Assembly: GCA_910585295.1 (NCBI GenBank)
Contig: CAJUDE010000058.1
Span: 1 to 32,931, forward strand
DNA length: 32,931 nt
Source: an uncultured Lachnospiraceae bacterium
GTDB taxonomy: Bacteria; Bacillota; Clostridia; Lachnospirales; Lachnospiraceae
Direction of reading: 5' to 3'
Shown here piece after piece: positions 21,426 to 28,434 of this stretch. The notes under the pieces are model-generated. The model saw only the letters and a program-made list of their open reading frames with translations. It had not been told where the DNA came from and ran no database searches. A program made the translations under genes and the position numbers. The stretch's first letter is position 1; every line of letters starts with the position of its first letter.

Positions 21426-21490
21426 AAATGTTGCCATACTGCGTCAGGGTTTTGATGGTATCCTATTACCAAAGGAGGGACTGGCAACTT

Positions 21491-21784
21491 ATGATTATAA
21501 AAAACGAAAGTGAACTAAATATGGGCAGACCAACAGCAAAAGCAGATTTAATAACAGCCGCAGCCGCTAATTATGTAAAATTAAACATCCTGGTTTCTGA
21601 CTTGACAGAACAAGAACTATTCACTTCCTTTGATTTTTCACATGATGAAAAAAAGAAAGAAGCTCATTGGAAAAGAGATAAAAACCTTCGTGATATTTTC
21701 ATCCATCTCTATGAATGGCATCTGCTTTTGTTAAACTGGGTTTCTTCCAACCAGGACGGCAATCAAAAAACTGAAAGCACATAG
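21491..21784 (+). pseudogene. ClbS/DfsB-family protein, C-terminally truncated
   Basis: The first ~85 residues fit the ClbS/DfsB four-helix family (DUF1706): MGRPTAKADLITAAAANYVK, FDFSHDEKKKEAHWKRDKNL and RDIFIHLYEWHLLLLNWVSS. Full-length members are about 170 residues; this one leaves the family at NQDGNQKTEST and stops, so the second half of the bundle is absent. ClbS of pks+ E. coli hydrolyses colibactin cyclopropane; the wider family has unknown roles. Start at the ATG at 21491 is supported by AAAGGAGGGA. It is 34 bp ahead of the radical SAM gene and likely on the same transcript. The truncated product could still fold partially, but loss of function is more likely. Confidence 0.75.
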
Positions 21785-21818
21785 GAAAAATTGTGCCAAA
21801 ATGTAAGGAGGCCATATC

Positions 21819-22703
21819 ATGCACTTCGTGAATGCAAAAGGGATATTATCCGCTAAAAATGAAATGAATTTATACCGAGGCTGTTCTCATGGATGCATTT
21901 ATTGTGACTCTAGAAGCAAGTGCTATCACATGGATCACGCTTTTGAAGATATTGAAGTCAAAGAAAATGCGATAGGCCTATTAGAGCATGCCCTCACTCA
22001 TAAGCATAAGAAATGTATGATAGGCACAGGCTCTATGGCTGACCCCTATATGCCATTAGAATTGGAAATAGGAAATGTCAGAAAGGCTCTAAACTTAATA
22101 TACGAACATGGTTTTGGATTTACAGCCATTACAAAATCAAACCGTATATTGAGAGATTTAGACCTTTTGCAGAAAATAAATGAACAGGCAAAATGCGTTG
22201 TGCAAATGACCTTGACTACTTACGACGAAGATTTGTGCAAAAAGATTGAACCGAATGTAAGCACCACTAAGGAACGCTTTGAAGTATTGAAAAAATTGAG
22301 GGATTTAAGGATACCGACAGTTGTATGGCTGGCGCCAATTTTGCCGTTTATTAACGATACGGAAGATAATATTTCTGGTATTTTGGATATGTGTATCGAA
22401 GCAAAAGTTTATGGTGTTATTTGCTTTGGAATGGGATTGACGCTTCGGGAAGGGAATCAAGAATATTTCTATAAACAGCTAGACCGTTTGTTTCCTGGCC
22501 TAAAAGAAAAATATATCTATACATACGGAAACCAGTATATCGTGGAAAGTCGCAATAGTAAAGATTTAATGCGGCTTTTTCATCAAAAATGTGAAGAAAA
22601 TGGGATTGTACATGACAACGGGCAAATATTTAACTATCTGCATCGCTTTGAAGAAAATAACGAGAATAAACAATTAAGCATTTGGGATTGGGAAGTGGGA
22701 TAA
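21819..22703 (+). CDS. Radical SAM protein, SPL/Rv2578c-like
   Basis: The 294-residue protein begins MHFVNAKGILSAKNEMNLYR and holds the cluster motif CSHGCIYC (C22, C26, C29), which binds the 4Fe-4S cluster and S-adenosylmethionine. The GTGSMADPYMPLE segment and the TIM-barrel pattern that follows are typical of the spore-photoproduct-lyase-like radical SAM group (Rv2578c family, 'DNA repair photolyase'). Length and C terminus appear complete. The ATG at 21819 has AAGGAGG upstream. It is downstream of the truncated ClbS gene. Its substrate is unknown; the family is often annotated as DNA repair, but this is not shown for it. Confidence 0.85.
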   Translation: MHFVNAKGILSAKNEMNLYRGCSHGCIYCDSRSKCYHMDHAFEDIEVKENAIGLLEHALTHKHKKCMIGTGSMADPYMPLELEIGNVRKALNLIYEHGFGFTAITKSNRILRDLDLLQKINEQAKCVVQMTLTTYDEDLCKKIEPNVSTTKERFEVLKKLRDLRIPTVVWLAPILPFINDTEDNISGILDMCIEAKVYGVICFGMGLTLREGNQEYFYKQLDRLFPGLKEKYIYTYGNQYIVESRNSKDLMRLFHQKCEENGIVHDNGQIFNYLHRFEENNENKQLSIWDWEVG

Positions 22704-22786
22704 CATATGGATGCTGCAAATAGGGCAAAATACAAACACGCCATCAAATAGCATTGGCACCATACAATTCAAAACCATAAAATTAA

Positions 22787-22816
22787 AAAGCCCCATAGCA
22801 TATCCATTGGGGCTTT
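22787..22816. terminator. Bidirectional terminator
   Basis: AAAGCCCCA (22787-22795) and TGGGGCTTT (22808-22816) form a perfect 9-bp stem with A/T flanks on both sides. It lies between the radical SAM gene and the minus-strand LRR remnant. The sequence is nearly the same as the terminator at 17517-17556. Confidence 0.75.
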
Positions 22817-22826
22817 GCTTCTTGAA

Positions 22827-23560
22827 TTATTTTACAATCTTCACTTTTTTACCCTGCCCTTTATGTTTCTTATAGGCAGACAGCTTCTTTGCCGGAGCCT
22901 TAACCTTAGCCGCAGGCTTGATCCCCTTAAGGGCATTCCTGCCGACTTTTTTCAGTTTCGTGGATTTTATGGTGATTGTCCCCAGTTTCCTACAGTTTTT
23001 GAATGCATTCCCGCCAATCTCTGCAATGCCTTTCCCAAGGGCTGCTTTGCTGAGTTTCGTACAGCCCTCAAATGCGGATGCGCCAATAACCTTTACATTG
23101 TCCCCTGTTTCGGCGCTTGCAATCTTTTTATTGTTCTTAAACGCTTTGCCGGCAACGGCAGTTACCCTGAAATCTTTCCCGCTAATTTTCACTGTTTTTA
23201 GGACCTTGATTTTTGTAACTTTATTGCCCTCCGCCCCTGTAACAGATACTGTGGATGTGCCTGTCTTTTTATATTGGTAAGGGCCAACCCTATGGGATGT
23301 GCCTGTCTTTACCGTAATGGTGAAATCCTTTGTTACCGCCCCCCATAATTCCCTTTCCCCGTGACAGTTGCTTTCACTGTCCCCGCATTGACATTATTGC
23401 TATAGGAGACAATATAGTCTGTATTTCGTACCATGGTTTTGCCCCCATCTTTGACTGTGACAGATGGTTCCTTCGCCTTTCCGTCATAGGTGTAGGAAGT
23501 TTGGCCTAGGCTTGCATGGTTGCCAGAGATTGTTTTCTTCCCAATAGGGTGCAATGCCAT
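22827..23560 (-). pseudogene. Ig-like/BspA-type LRR surface protein, truncated and frameshifted
   Basis: The 5' part reads SYTYDGKAKEPSVTVKDGGK and DYIVSYSNNVNAGTVKATVT, then GKGNYGG, a bacterial MBG/Ig-like repeat. Near 23340 a run of six G ends the frame at a stop; one more G would give GAVTKDFTITVKTG and join the next section. That section has BspA-like repeats: FRVTAVAGKAFKNNKKIASA, VKVIGASAFEGCTKLSKAAL and EIGGNAFKNCRKLGTITIKS. It ends in the tail KHKGQGKKVKIVK. No signal peptide or start is visible: upstream the sequence runs into a methyltransferase fragment. Relatives are long secreted surface proteins, so most of the gene is lost. Confidence 0.75.
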
Positions 23561-23573
23561 CTGAACTGAACCC

Positions 23574-23691
23574 CTGCCCGTCTATGCATAATTTACGGCC
23601 AACAATTCTTTGATAAAATTCTTGCAGATAAATGTCACGGAATTTCGCATAATCCAAAGAGTTTTTCCCCAGTCAAAGGGAGTTCCGCTAT
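23574..23691 (-). pseudogene. Class I SAM methyltransferase N-terminal remnant
   Basis: Read in two frames, it gives IDSGTPFDWGKT, then YAKFRDIYLQEFYQRIVGRK and LCIDGQ. This is the beginning of a class I methyltransferase ('FDWG..S.DYAKFRDIYP..FY'). A one-base loss after GKT shifts the frame. The family's first binding motif (VLDLGTGTG), expected right after LCIDGQ, is missing. The fragment is joined at one end to the flavodoxin stop and at the other to the Ig/LRR fragment. Confidence 0.65.
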
Positions 23692-23907
23692 CTATATTTT
23701 GGAATTGTTATGTACAAAATCACTCAAAAATTTAGGAATTGTACTATATTGGACTGGATAACTAAATATTATTTCATCATGATAACTTATTTGCTCTATA
23801 AGGTCCTCATCTTCAATAGAAAACATAACTGAACCATTATACTCCCTTAAAAATGTCTCTAATGCATATTTAGAATTTCCTGTTCCGCTAAAATATATCC
23901 CAATCAT
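23692..23907 (-). pseudogene. EFR1-type flavodoxin, N-terminal fragment
   Basis: The start MIGIYFSGTGNSKYALETFL has the FMN phosphate loop (SGTGNSKY), then EDEDLIEQISYHDEIIFSYP and VQYSTIPKFLSDFVHNNSKI. These features fit the flavodoxin half of EFR1-family flavodoxin/ferredoxin proteins, which are about 260 residues. It ends after 71 residues at a junction with the methyltransferase fragment, so the FMN fold is incomplete and the ferredoxin clusters are lost. An intact promoter lies at 23953-23981. Confidence 0.75.
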
Positions 23908-23952
23908 AAACCAAACTCAACCCTTCGATTCCTCAGCCTAATTTCTTTTCCA

Positions 23953-23981
23953 AGTATACACACATTTATAAGATTTTTCAA
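23953..23981 (-). promoter_or_regulatory. Promoter of the flavodoxin remnant
   Basis: Minus strand TTGAAA (complement of 23976-23981), 17-bp spacer and TATACT (complement of 23953-23958). It is almost the same block as at 14727-14755. Confidence 0.6.
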
Positions 23982-24109
23982 TTCCCCGAGCCGCTTTTTC
24001 TTAGTTGATTTTCTTCCTTAACCCCTATTCCCGCAATGGAGATTTCTGCCGCTTAACCATAATCTGAAATCCCACTTATAAAAAAAGAATAGGCGTTTTA
24101 GATAGATAG

Positions 24110-24138
24110 TAGAAATCTTTGCGTTTTTATGCTATAAT
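24110..24138 (+). promoter_or_regulatory. Promoter of the DUF3267 gene
   Basis: TAGAAA at 24110-24115, 17-bp spacer and perfect TATAAT at 24133-24138, followed by AGGAGGAAAG and the ATG at 24184. Confidence 0.6.
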
Positions 24139-24183
24139 TCCTTATAAAAGTTGAATGCAGATTTTATAGGAGGAAAGATTTCA

Positions 24184-24786
24184 ATGCCACACATAAAATG
24201 GGTTGGGGTAATCAATAGTGAAATAGCAGATTATCAAAAAGGAAATATGGATTGTAGCGCAAAGAAAATGGCATTGCCTGCTACGGTTCAAGAAATGATG
24301 ATAAAAGCATTGCCATTTGCAGTTCCCCCATTTACTGTAATTTTTTTATCCATTTTTCTTAAAACCTTTTTTGCTGGTGAAATGACTATATCCCCTATAT
24401 TTTTTGTTCTTGGATTTATTGCAGGTTTTATCGGATTGATTGCCCACGAATGGCTGCACGCTATTGTATATCCTGCAAACGCAACTGTTTATATAGGTTT
24501 TCATCTAAAATCTTTTGCCGCTGTTGCTTTGGTCTCTTATCCATTGAAAAAATGGAGATTTATCCTAATGTCTTTACTTCCTTTGTTATTAGGGATTGTG
24601 CCTATTGTGGTATTTTGGTTTAGCCCTATTGCTTGGAAGCCTTGGAATGGTTTTTGGTTTGGCTTTTCAATAATGGGACTTATCAGTCCATATCCAGATT
24701 ACTTTAATGTTTATCAAGCGCTAAAACAAACTCCGCCTAAATGTTACATTCAGAACCACGGTGATGAAACATTCTGGATGGAATAA
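24184..24786 (+). CDS. DUF3267 putative membrane zinc metalloprotease
   Basis: The 200-residue protein has TM segments near residues 45-62 and 70-88, a HEWLH (HExxH) motif at residues 88-92 at the end of the second segment, and further TM segments near 110-125 and 133-150 plus a hydrophobic stretch around 157-170. DUF3267 proteins are predicted membrane-embedded zincins; the two His would bind zinc and the Glu act as base, and a third ligand may be the Asp in SPYPDYFNVYQA. The first ~40 residues are cytoplasmic. It starts at the ATG at 24184 with AGGAGG upstream. It is a monocistronic gene with a good promoter and terminator (24901-24936). The substrate is unknown. Confidence 0.85.
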   Translation: MPHIKWVGVINSEIADYQKGNMDCSAKKMALPATVQEMMIKALPFAVPPFTVIFLSIFLKTFFAGEMTISPIFFVLGFIAGFIGLIAHEWLHAIVYPANATVYIGFHLKSFAAVALVSYPLKKWRFILMSLLPLLLGIVPIVVFWFSPIAWKPWNGFWFGFSIMGLISPYPDYFNVYQALKQTPPKCYIQNHGDETFWME

Positions 24787-24900
24787 TTAAATCTAAATCT
24801 CGGAAGCGTATACCAACTATTAAAGTCCGTACATTAATCTATTTGCCGTATCCTAATACCTACATCAATAATTTATCAGCTTAAATCAAAGTAAAAGAAT

Positions 24901-24936
24901 AGAGAAGTTACTATCACAAACGATACTAACTTCTCT
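24901..24936 (+). terminator. Terminator of the DUF3267 gene
   Basis: AGAGAAGTTA and TAACTTCTCT form a perfect 10-bp stem around a 16-nt loop, followed by TTGAA. It lies about 115 bp after the stop codon. Confidence 0.65.
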
Positions 24937-24994
24937 TTGAACCCCTTAGATTAATGCCTTTGAGCATATCCCGTCAGGGCCTCCCCTTCCTGAA

Positions 24995-25203
24995 TCACTT
25001 TACAATCTTTACTCTCCTTCCCTGCCCTTTGTTTTTGAACAGCTTCTTATAAGCATATTATCAGCAAATGCACATACGTCTATGCCCGTCACCCCTTCTG
25101 GGATTACAACGTCCGCAGCTGTTCCAGTATACTTTTTCAGCACCCCATCTTCAATCCTAAACCCGTCTTTATCTGCCGCCCTGCCCTCTGCATAAGCTTC
25201 CAT
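24995..25203 (-). pseudogene. LRR-type secreted protein, internally deleted
   Basis: The first frame reads MEAYAEGRAADKDGFRIEDG then VLKKYTGTAADVVIPEGVTG, the usual opening of a BspA-like protein just after the signal peptide, then breaks at NMLIRSC. Another frame reads LFKNKGQGRRVKIVK and a TGA at 24995-24997, the typical tail of these proteins. So a large middle part has been deleted and the frames no longer match. The signal peptide is also missing, and the ATG at 25201-25203 has AAAGG too close to be a good site. The promoter at 25221-25248 survives. Confidence 0.7.
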
Positions 25204-25220
25204 CCTTTTGTTGTTTTTAA

Positions 25221-25248
25221 ATCATATCATTTTATTGATATTTATCAA
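25221..25248 (-). promoter_or_regulatory. TTGAT/ATCAA promoter before the LRR remnant
   Basis: Minus strand TTGATA (complement of 25243-25248), 16-bp spacer and TATGAT (complement of 25221-25226). The block TTGATAAATATCAATAAAAT then GATATGAT parallels the promoter at 19177-19216, with the TTGAT-N4-ATCAA dyad kept but the outer arms lost. Confidence 0.6.
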
Positions 25249-25356
25249 CAGAACAACCATTTTGTGATATTCGGGACCCAAACCCAACAACAGGAAGCCC
25301 TTAGCTATTCCAAAATTTTTAACTATGCTTTTATGCGGATATCAATTTTTATAAGC

Positions 25357-25385
25357 TTGCTTTCATTCCTTTCACCAACTATAAT
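25357..25385 (+). promoter_or_regulatory. Promoter of the regulatory operon
   Basis: TTGCTT at 25357-25362, 17-bp spacer and perfect TATAAT at 25380-25385. A GGGAGG site and the ATG at 25421 follow. Confidence 0.6.
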
Positions 25386-25420
25386 AAAGGATACCTTTAA
25401 TTGATATTGGGAGGCCGCTT

Positions 25421-25609
25421 ATGTTCGATTATATGACAGCGCAGGAAACTTCAAAATTATGGAGGATATCAGACTGGCAAGTCCAAAAATTATACAAGGC
25501 AAACCGCATTGAGGGCGTTATCTGCCTGACCCGTGTATGGCTTATCCCACGGGACGCAGAAAAGCCAGCGGATATGCATAGGAAAAATGCGGGGGAGATG
25601 GAAAAATGA
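25421..25609 (+). CDS. Small HTH (excisionase/MerR-like) DNA-binding protein
   Basis: The 62-residue protein begins MFDYMTAQETSKLWRISDWQ and VQKLYKANRIEGVICLTRVW, which is the winged helix-turn-helix layout of excisionase-like or MerR-like small DNA-binding proteins ('A.e.s..W.IS...V...c...RI.GV..L.R.W.IP'). It then has LIPRDAEKPADMHRK. It is the first gene of the module; its stop overlaps the ATG of the response regulator, so the genes are translated together. It may regulate this operon, but no target is shown. Confidence 0.75.
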   Translation: MFDYMTAQETSKLWRISDWQVQKLYKANRIEGVICLTRVWLIPRDAEKPADMHRKNAGEMEK

Positions 25610-26277
25610 TGGAAATCTATTATATTGAAGATGACAAGACTATTGCAATGGCTGTAAAAGAATACCTGAGCCAGAAAGGGTATGCAGTTTCTATATTTTG
25701 GACGCTGGAAAGCGGAAAAAGGGCATTGGAACACCATATTCCGAGCATTGCGCTGATTGACTGGAATATGCCAGACGGCGAGGGAAACAGCTTCTGCAGA
25801 TGGGTACGCTCAAGATGGAGAGAACTGCCAGTTATTTTTCTGACTGTCCGAGATGATACCCGTGATATTATTTCTGGCTTTGAATATGGGGCAGATGATT
25901 ATGTGACAAAACCCTTTGAACTGGAAGTGCTGCATTCACGCATCCACGCACTGCTGCGCAGGGCAGGGAATGTGCAGGGCCAGTATCTTTCCTGCGGCTC
26001 TATTTCAATTGACAAAAACAAAACGGCAGTATTTTGCGGTGAAGAAGAAATTACTGTCAGCCAGGCAGAATACCAGCTTTTGCAGCTTTTGATGGAAAGT
26101 AAGGGGAAAACCGTCACAAGAGAACGGCTGCTGGCTCAAATCTGGGATACTAACGGAAATTATGTCAATGACAATACGTTGACCGTGACAATAAAACGGC
26201 TTAGGGAAAAACTCCATCATCCGCCCTGCCTGAAAACAATACGGAGTTTTGGTTACCGTATGGAGGATGAAGCATGA
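25606..26277 (+). CDS. OmpR/PhoB-family response regulator
   Basis: A 223-residue regulator. The receiver domain (residues 1-120) has the acidic pair near YIEDDK (D9, D10), the phospho-acceptor D52 in ALIDWNMPDGEG and the conserved Lys in YVTKPFE. The C-terminal winged helix (about 125-220) contains VSQAEYQLLQLLMESKGKTV and ends SFGYRMEDEA. The cognate kinase follows immediately with an ATGA overlap at 26274. The likely target is the promoter at 27574-27605, whose direct repeats are spaced by one helical turn. The start at 25606 has GGGGGAGAT upstream; the next Met is one codon later. Confidence 0.88.
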   Translation: MMEIYYIEDDKTIAMAVKEYLSQKGYAVSIFWTLESGKRALEHHIPSIALIDWNMPDGEGNSFCRWVRSRWRELPVIFLTVRDDTRDIISGFEYGADDYVTKPFELEVLHSRIHALLRRAGNVQGQYLSCGSISIDKNKTAVFCGEEEITVSQAEYQLLQLLMESKGKTVTRERLLAQIWDTNGNYVNDNTLTVTIKRLREKLHHPPCLKTIRSFGYRMEDEA

Positions 26278-27563
26278 ACAAAAAATCAAATATCAAAATA
26301 ACCGTTCTGTTTGTTCTGTCGGTCAGCCTGATTGTTGCGGCGGCGACTGCATACCTTCTCACCATTTACTATCGTCAGGTATATTTTCATCTATTGGGAG
26401 GATTCTGCGAAAGTATGATTGAAAAGATTCCAGATTCCAGACAGGCTGTTTTGGAATTATTAAAAACACAGGATTTCCTTAAAACCGGCGAAACTATACC
26501 GTCAAACAAGTTTGATAATCATGTACTATCAAACTTTGGTTACGGTCCATCGAATTTAGGGATTGTGGACACAACAGCCTTTTGGATTGCCGCTTTTGTT
26601 TTTTTGGCAGGCGGCATACTGTTCCTTTTCTCTTTCTGGTATTGGCATAGGAAATCAGACGCCCGCATCCAAGCATTGACGGGTTATTTGGAAAGAATAA
26701 ATACAGGCGCCCATGGATTGGTTTTAGAATTTTCGGATGATGAATTCTCAAAACTGCAAGATGAAATATACAAAACGGTAACGGAACTTTACCAGACAAG
26801 GGAAGAAGCCCTAACAGCACGGAACAATTTTGCTGAAAATCTTTTTAATATTGCCCACCAGCTTAAAACGCCGATTACGTCTATTTCCTTAACCGTCCAG
26901 ATGGCGAAAGAATATTTGGAAGATACTTGTGCCGCAGAAACGCCGCAGGGGCATACCTCTATGCCAAACAAAGAACTGGCAAACAGAGGAAATTCCTCTA
27001 TGGCATGTAAAATGCACGTTAAAATTAAGGAAATAGAACGGCAGATAAACAGGCTCATGCATTTAGAAGAAGCGTTATTGTTATTGTCCCGCATTGATGC
27101 AGGAACGCTTGCATTTGACAGGAAACCGACAGATGTTTTTACCATCCTTTCCCTGGCGTCGGACAATTTATATGAACTGTCCATGCAGAAAGGCGTTCGG
27201 ATGGATATTCCAGAAATGGGTGAAATCAATGTCAATGTGGATTTAAACTGGACGATGGAAGCAGTCATGAATTTGATGAAAAACTGTATGGAAGCAACAG
27301 GGATAGGCACTTGTGTCCATTGTTCCTATGAAAAAAATCCGCTTTATGTGCAGATACGGATATGGGACGAGGGGGAGGGGTTTGTAAAAGGGGACTTCCC
27401 CCATCTGTTCGAGCGGTTCTATCGTGGGAAGGCAAAAAATACTGGAATTGGGATAGGGCTTTCCCTTTCAAAAGCAATCATAGAAATGCAGAACGGAATC
27501 ATCCGCGCATTCAACCTTCCAAATGGCGGGGCTTGTTTTGAAGTTCGTTTTTATATCTCATAA
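26274..27563 (+). CDS. Membrane histidine kinase of the ABC-linked two-component system
   Basis: A 429-residue sensor. TM1 lies near residues 8-28 and TM2 near 102-124, leaving an outside region of ~70 residues that includes SMIEKIPDSRQAVLELLKTQ. A HAMP-like linker follows, then the H-box NIAHQLKTPITS with H195 as phospho-acceptor. The catalytic part has the N-box NLMKNCMEA, DEGEGF (G1) and GIGIGLSLSKA (G2). An unusual inserted stretch of ~45 residues after the H-box helix (around residues 215-260) is rich in polar residues. BceS-type kinases have almost no outside loop, so this one is of another kind and may sense a ligand outside. ATGA overlap couples it to the regulator. Confidence 0.88.
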   Translation: MNKKSNIKITVLFVLSVSLIVAAATAYLLTIYYRQVYFHLLGGFCESMIEKIPDSRQAVLELLKTQDFLKTGETIPSNKFDNHVLSNFGYGPSNLGIVDTTAFWIAAFVFLAGGILFLFSFWYWHRKSDARIQALTGYLERINTGAHGLVLEFSDDEFSKLQDEIYKTVTELYQTREEALTARNNFAENLFNIAHQLKTPITSISLTVQMAKEYLEDTCAAETPQGHTSMPNKELANRGNSSMACKMHVKIKEIERQINRLMHLEEALLLLSRIDAGTLAFDRKPTDVFTILSLASDNLYELSMQKGVRMDIPEMGEINVNVDLNWTMEAVMNLMKNCMEATGIGTCVHCSYEKNPLYVQIRIWDEGEGFVKGDFPHLFERFYRGKAKNTGIGIGLSLSKAIIEMQNGIIRAFNLPNGGACFEVRFYIS

Positions 27564-27573
27564 TCAAGGTGCA

Positions 27574-27605
27574 GTCACTCAGATGTCACTTTCATTTGTT
27601 ATAAT
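27574..27605 (+). promoter_or_regulatory. ABC promoter with 11-bp-phased regulator direct repeat
   Basis: A perfect TATAAT at 27600-27605 lacks a proper -35 hexamer (ACTCAG at the 17-bp position). Instead GTCACT is repeated at 27574-27579 and 27585-27590, 11 bp apart, covering the -35 region. This is how OmpR-type activators bind class II promoters, and the regulator gene is two genes upstream. Confidence 0.65.
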
Positions 27606-27637
27606 ATAGAAAAAAACAAACAGGAGGATTTGGCAGC

Positions 27638-28429
27638 ATGGAAGCACTTAAGAGCATGCCTTTACGGCGTGAAGGACACGCCAACAATAAGGAAATACTA
27701 AGATGTGACAGTATTGAAAAAGTATTTGGAAAAGGCAGCAATCAAGTTACTGCATTAAATGGTATTAGCTTATCTATTGAAAAAGGCGATTTTGTCGCAA
27801 TTATTGGGTCATCTGGCTCTGGAAAGTCAACGCTCCTTCATATTTTGGGCAGCGTGGACAAGCCGACACGCGGCGCTGTAACAATAGACGGCGTTGACCT
27901 TAATGGGCTAAATGCCACGGACGCCGCAATTTTCAGAAGGAGGAAGGTTGGATTGGTTTACCAATTTTACAATCTGATCCCCACTCTGACAGCAGAAAAA
28001 AACATCCTTATGCCTATGCTGCTTGACAAGAGAAAGCCAGATTTAGATTACTTTCAAACGATTGTAAGGACATTGGGAATAGAGGACAAATTAGAAAGCC
28101 TGCCAAGCCAGCTATCTGGAGGGCAGCAGCAACGGGTCGCGATCGCAAGGGCTTTGATTTACCGCCCTGCCATCCTTTTTGCGGATGAACCGACCGGGAA
28201 CCTTGACCAAAAAAATTCAAAAGAAATTATTGACCTCTTAAAGCTGTCAAACCGAAATTTAAAGCAGACGATACTCCTGATTACCCATGATGAAACAATT
28301 GCATTGGAAGCTGACCGAATTGTGTCCATCGAAGACGGGCAAATTGTCAGCGACCATTTCATTGACCCTGACGAAAGGCATACGCACCTAAGAGGGCATA
28401 GAGGTATCCCTGCAAAGAAGCGGAGGTGA
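27638..28429 (+). CDS. ABC ATPase (BceA/MacB/LolD class)
   Basis: A 263-residue ATPase: Walker A GSSGSGKS (57-64), Q-loop region VYQFYNLIPTLTAEKNI, signature LSGGQQQRVAIARAL, Walker B AILFADEPTGNLD and switch His in LLITHDE. This sequence pattern is that of the LolD/MacB/BceA class, whose partners are FtsX-type permeases and which remove or sense membrane-bound peptides and lipids. An extension of about 18 residues precedes the core. The start ATG at 27638 has AGGAGGA upstream, and the stop is six bases before the permease ATG. Its own promoter, likely regulator-activated, lies at 27574-27605. Confidence 0.9.
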   Translation: MEALKSMPLRREGHANNKEILRCDSIEKVFGKGSNQVTALNGISLSIEKGDFVAIIGSSGSGKSTLLHILGSVDKPTRGAVTIDGVDLNGLNATDAAIFRRRKVGLVYQFYNLIPTLTAEKNILMPMLLDKRKPDLDYFQTIVRTLGIEDKLESLPSQLSGGQQQRVAIARALIYRPAILFADEPTGNLDQKNSKEIIDLLKLSNRNLKQTILLITHDETIALEADRIVSIEDGQIVSDHFIDPDERHTHLRGHRGIPAKKRR

Positions 28430-28434
28430 GCGGC

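Noticed and set aside
21207..21437. A 76-codon minus-strand ORF in the repeat region
   Set aside because: No ribosome site, low-complexity Ile-rich start, overlaps the inverted-repeat element and the promoter of the next operon; no family resemblance.
22704..22786. Short frame MDAANRAKYKHAIK after the radical SAM gene
   Set aside because: Fourteen codons without a ribosome site of its own; not enough to support a gene or a family remnant.
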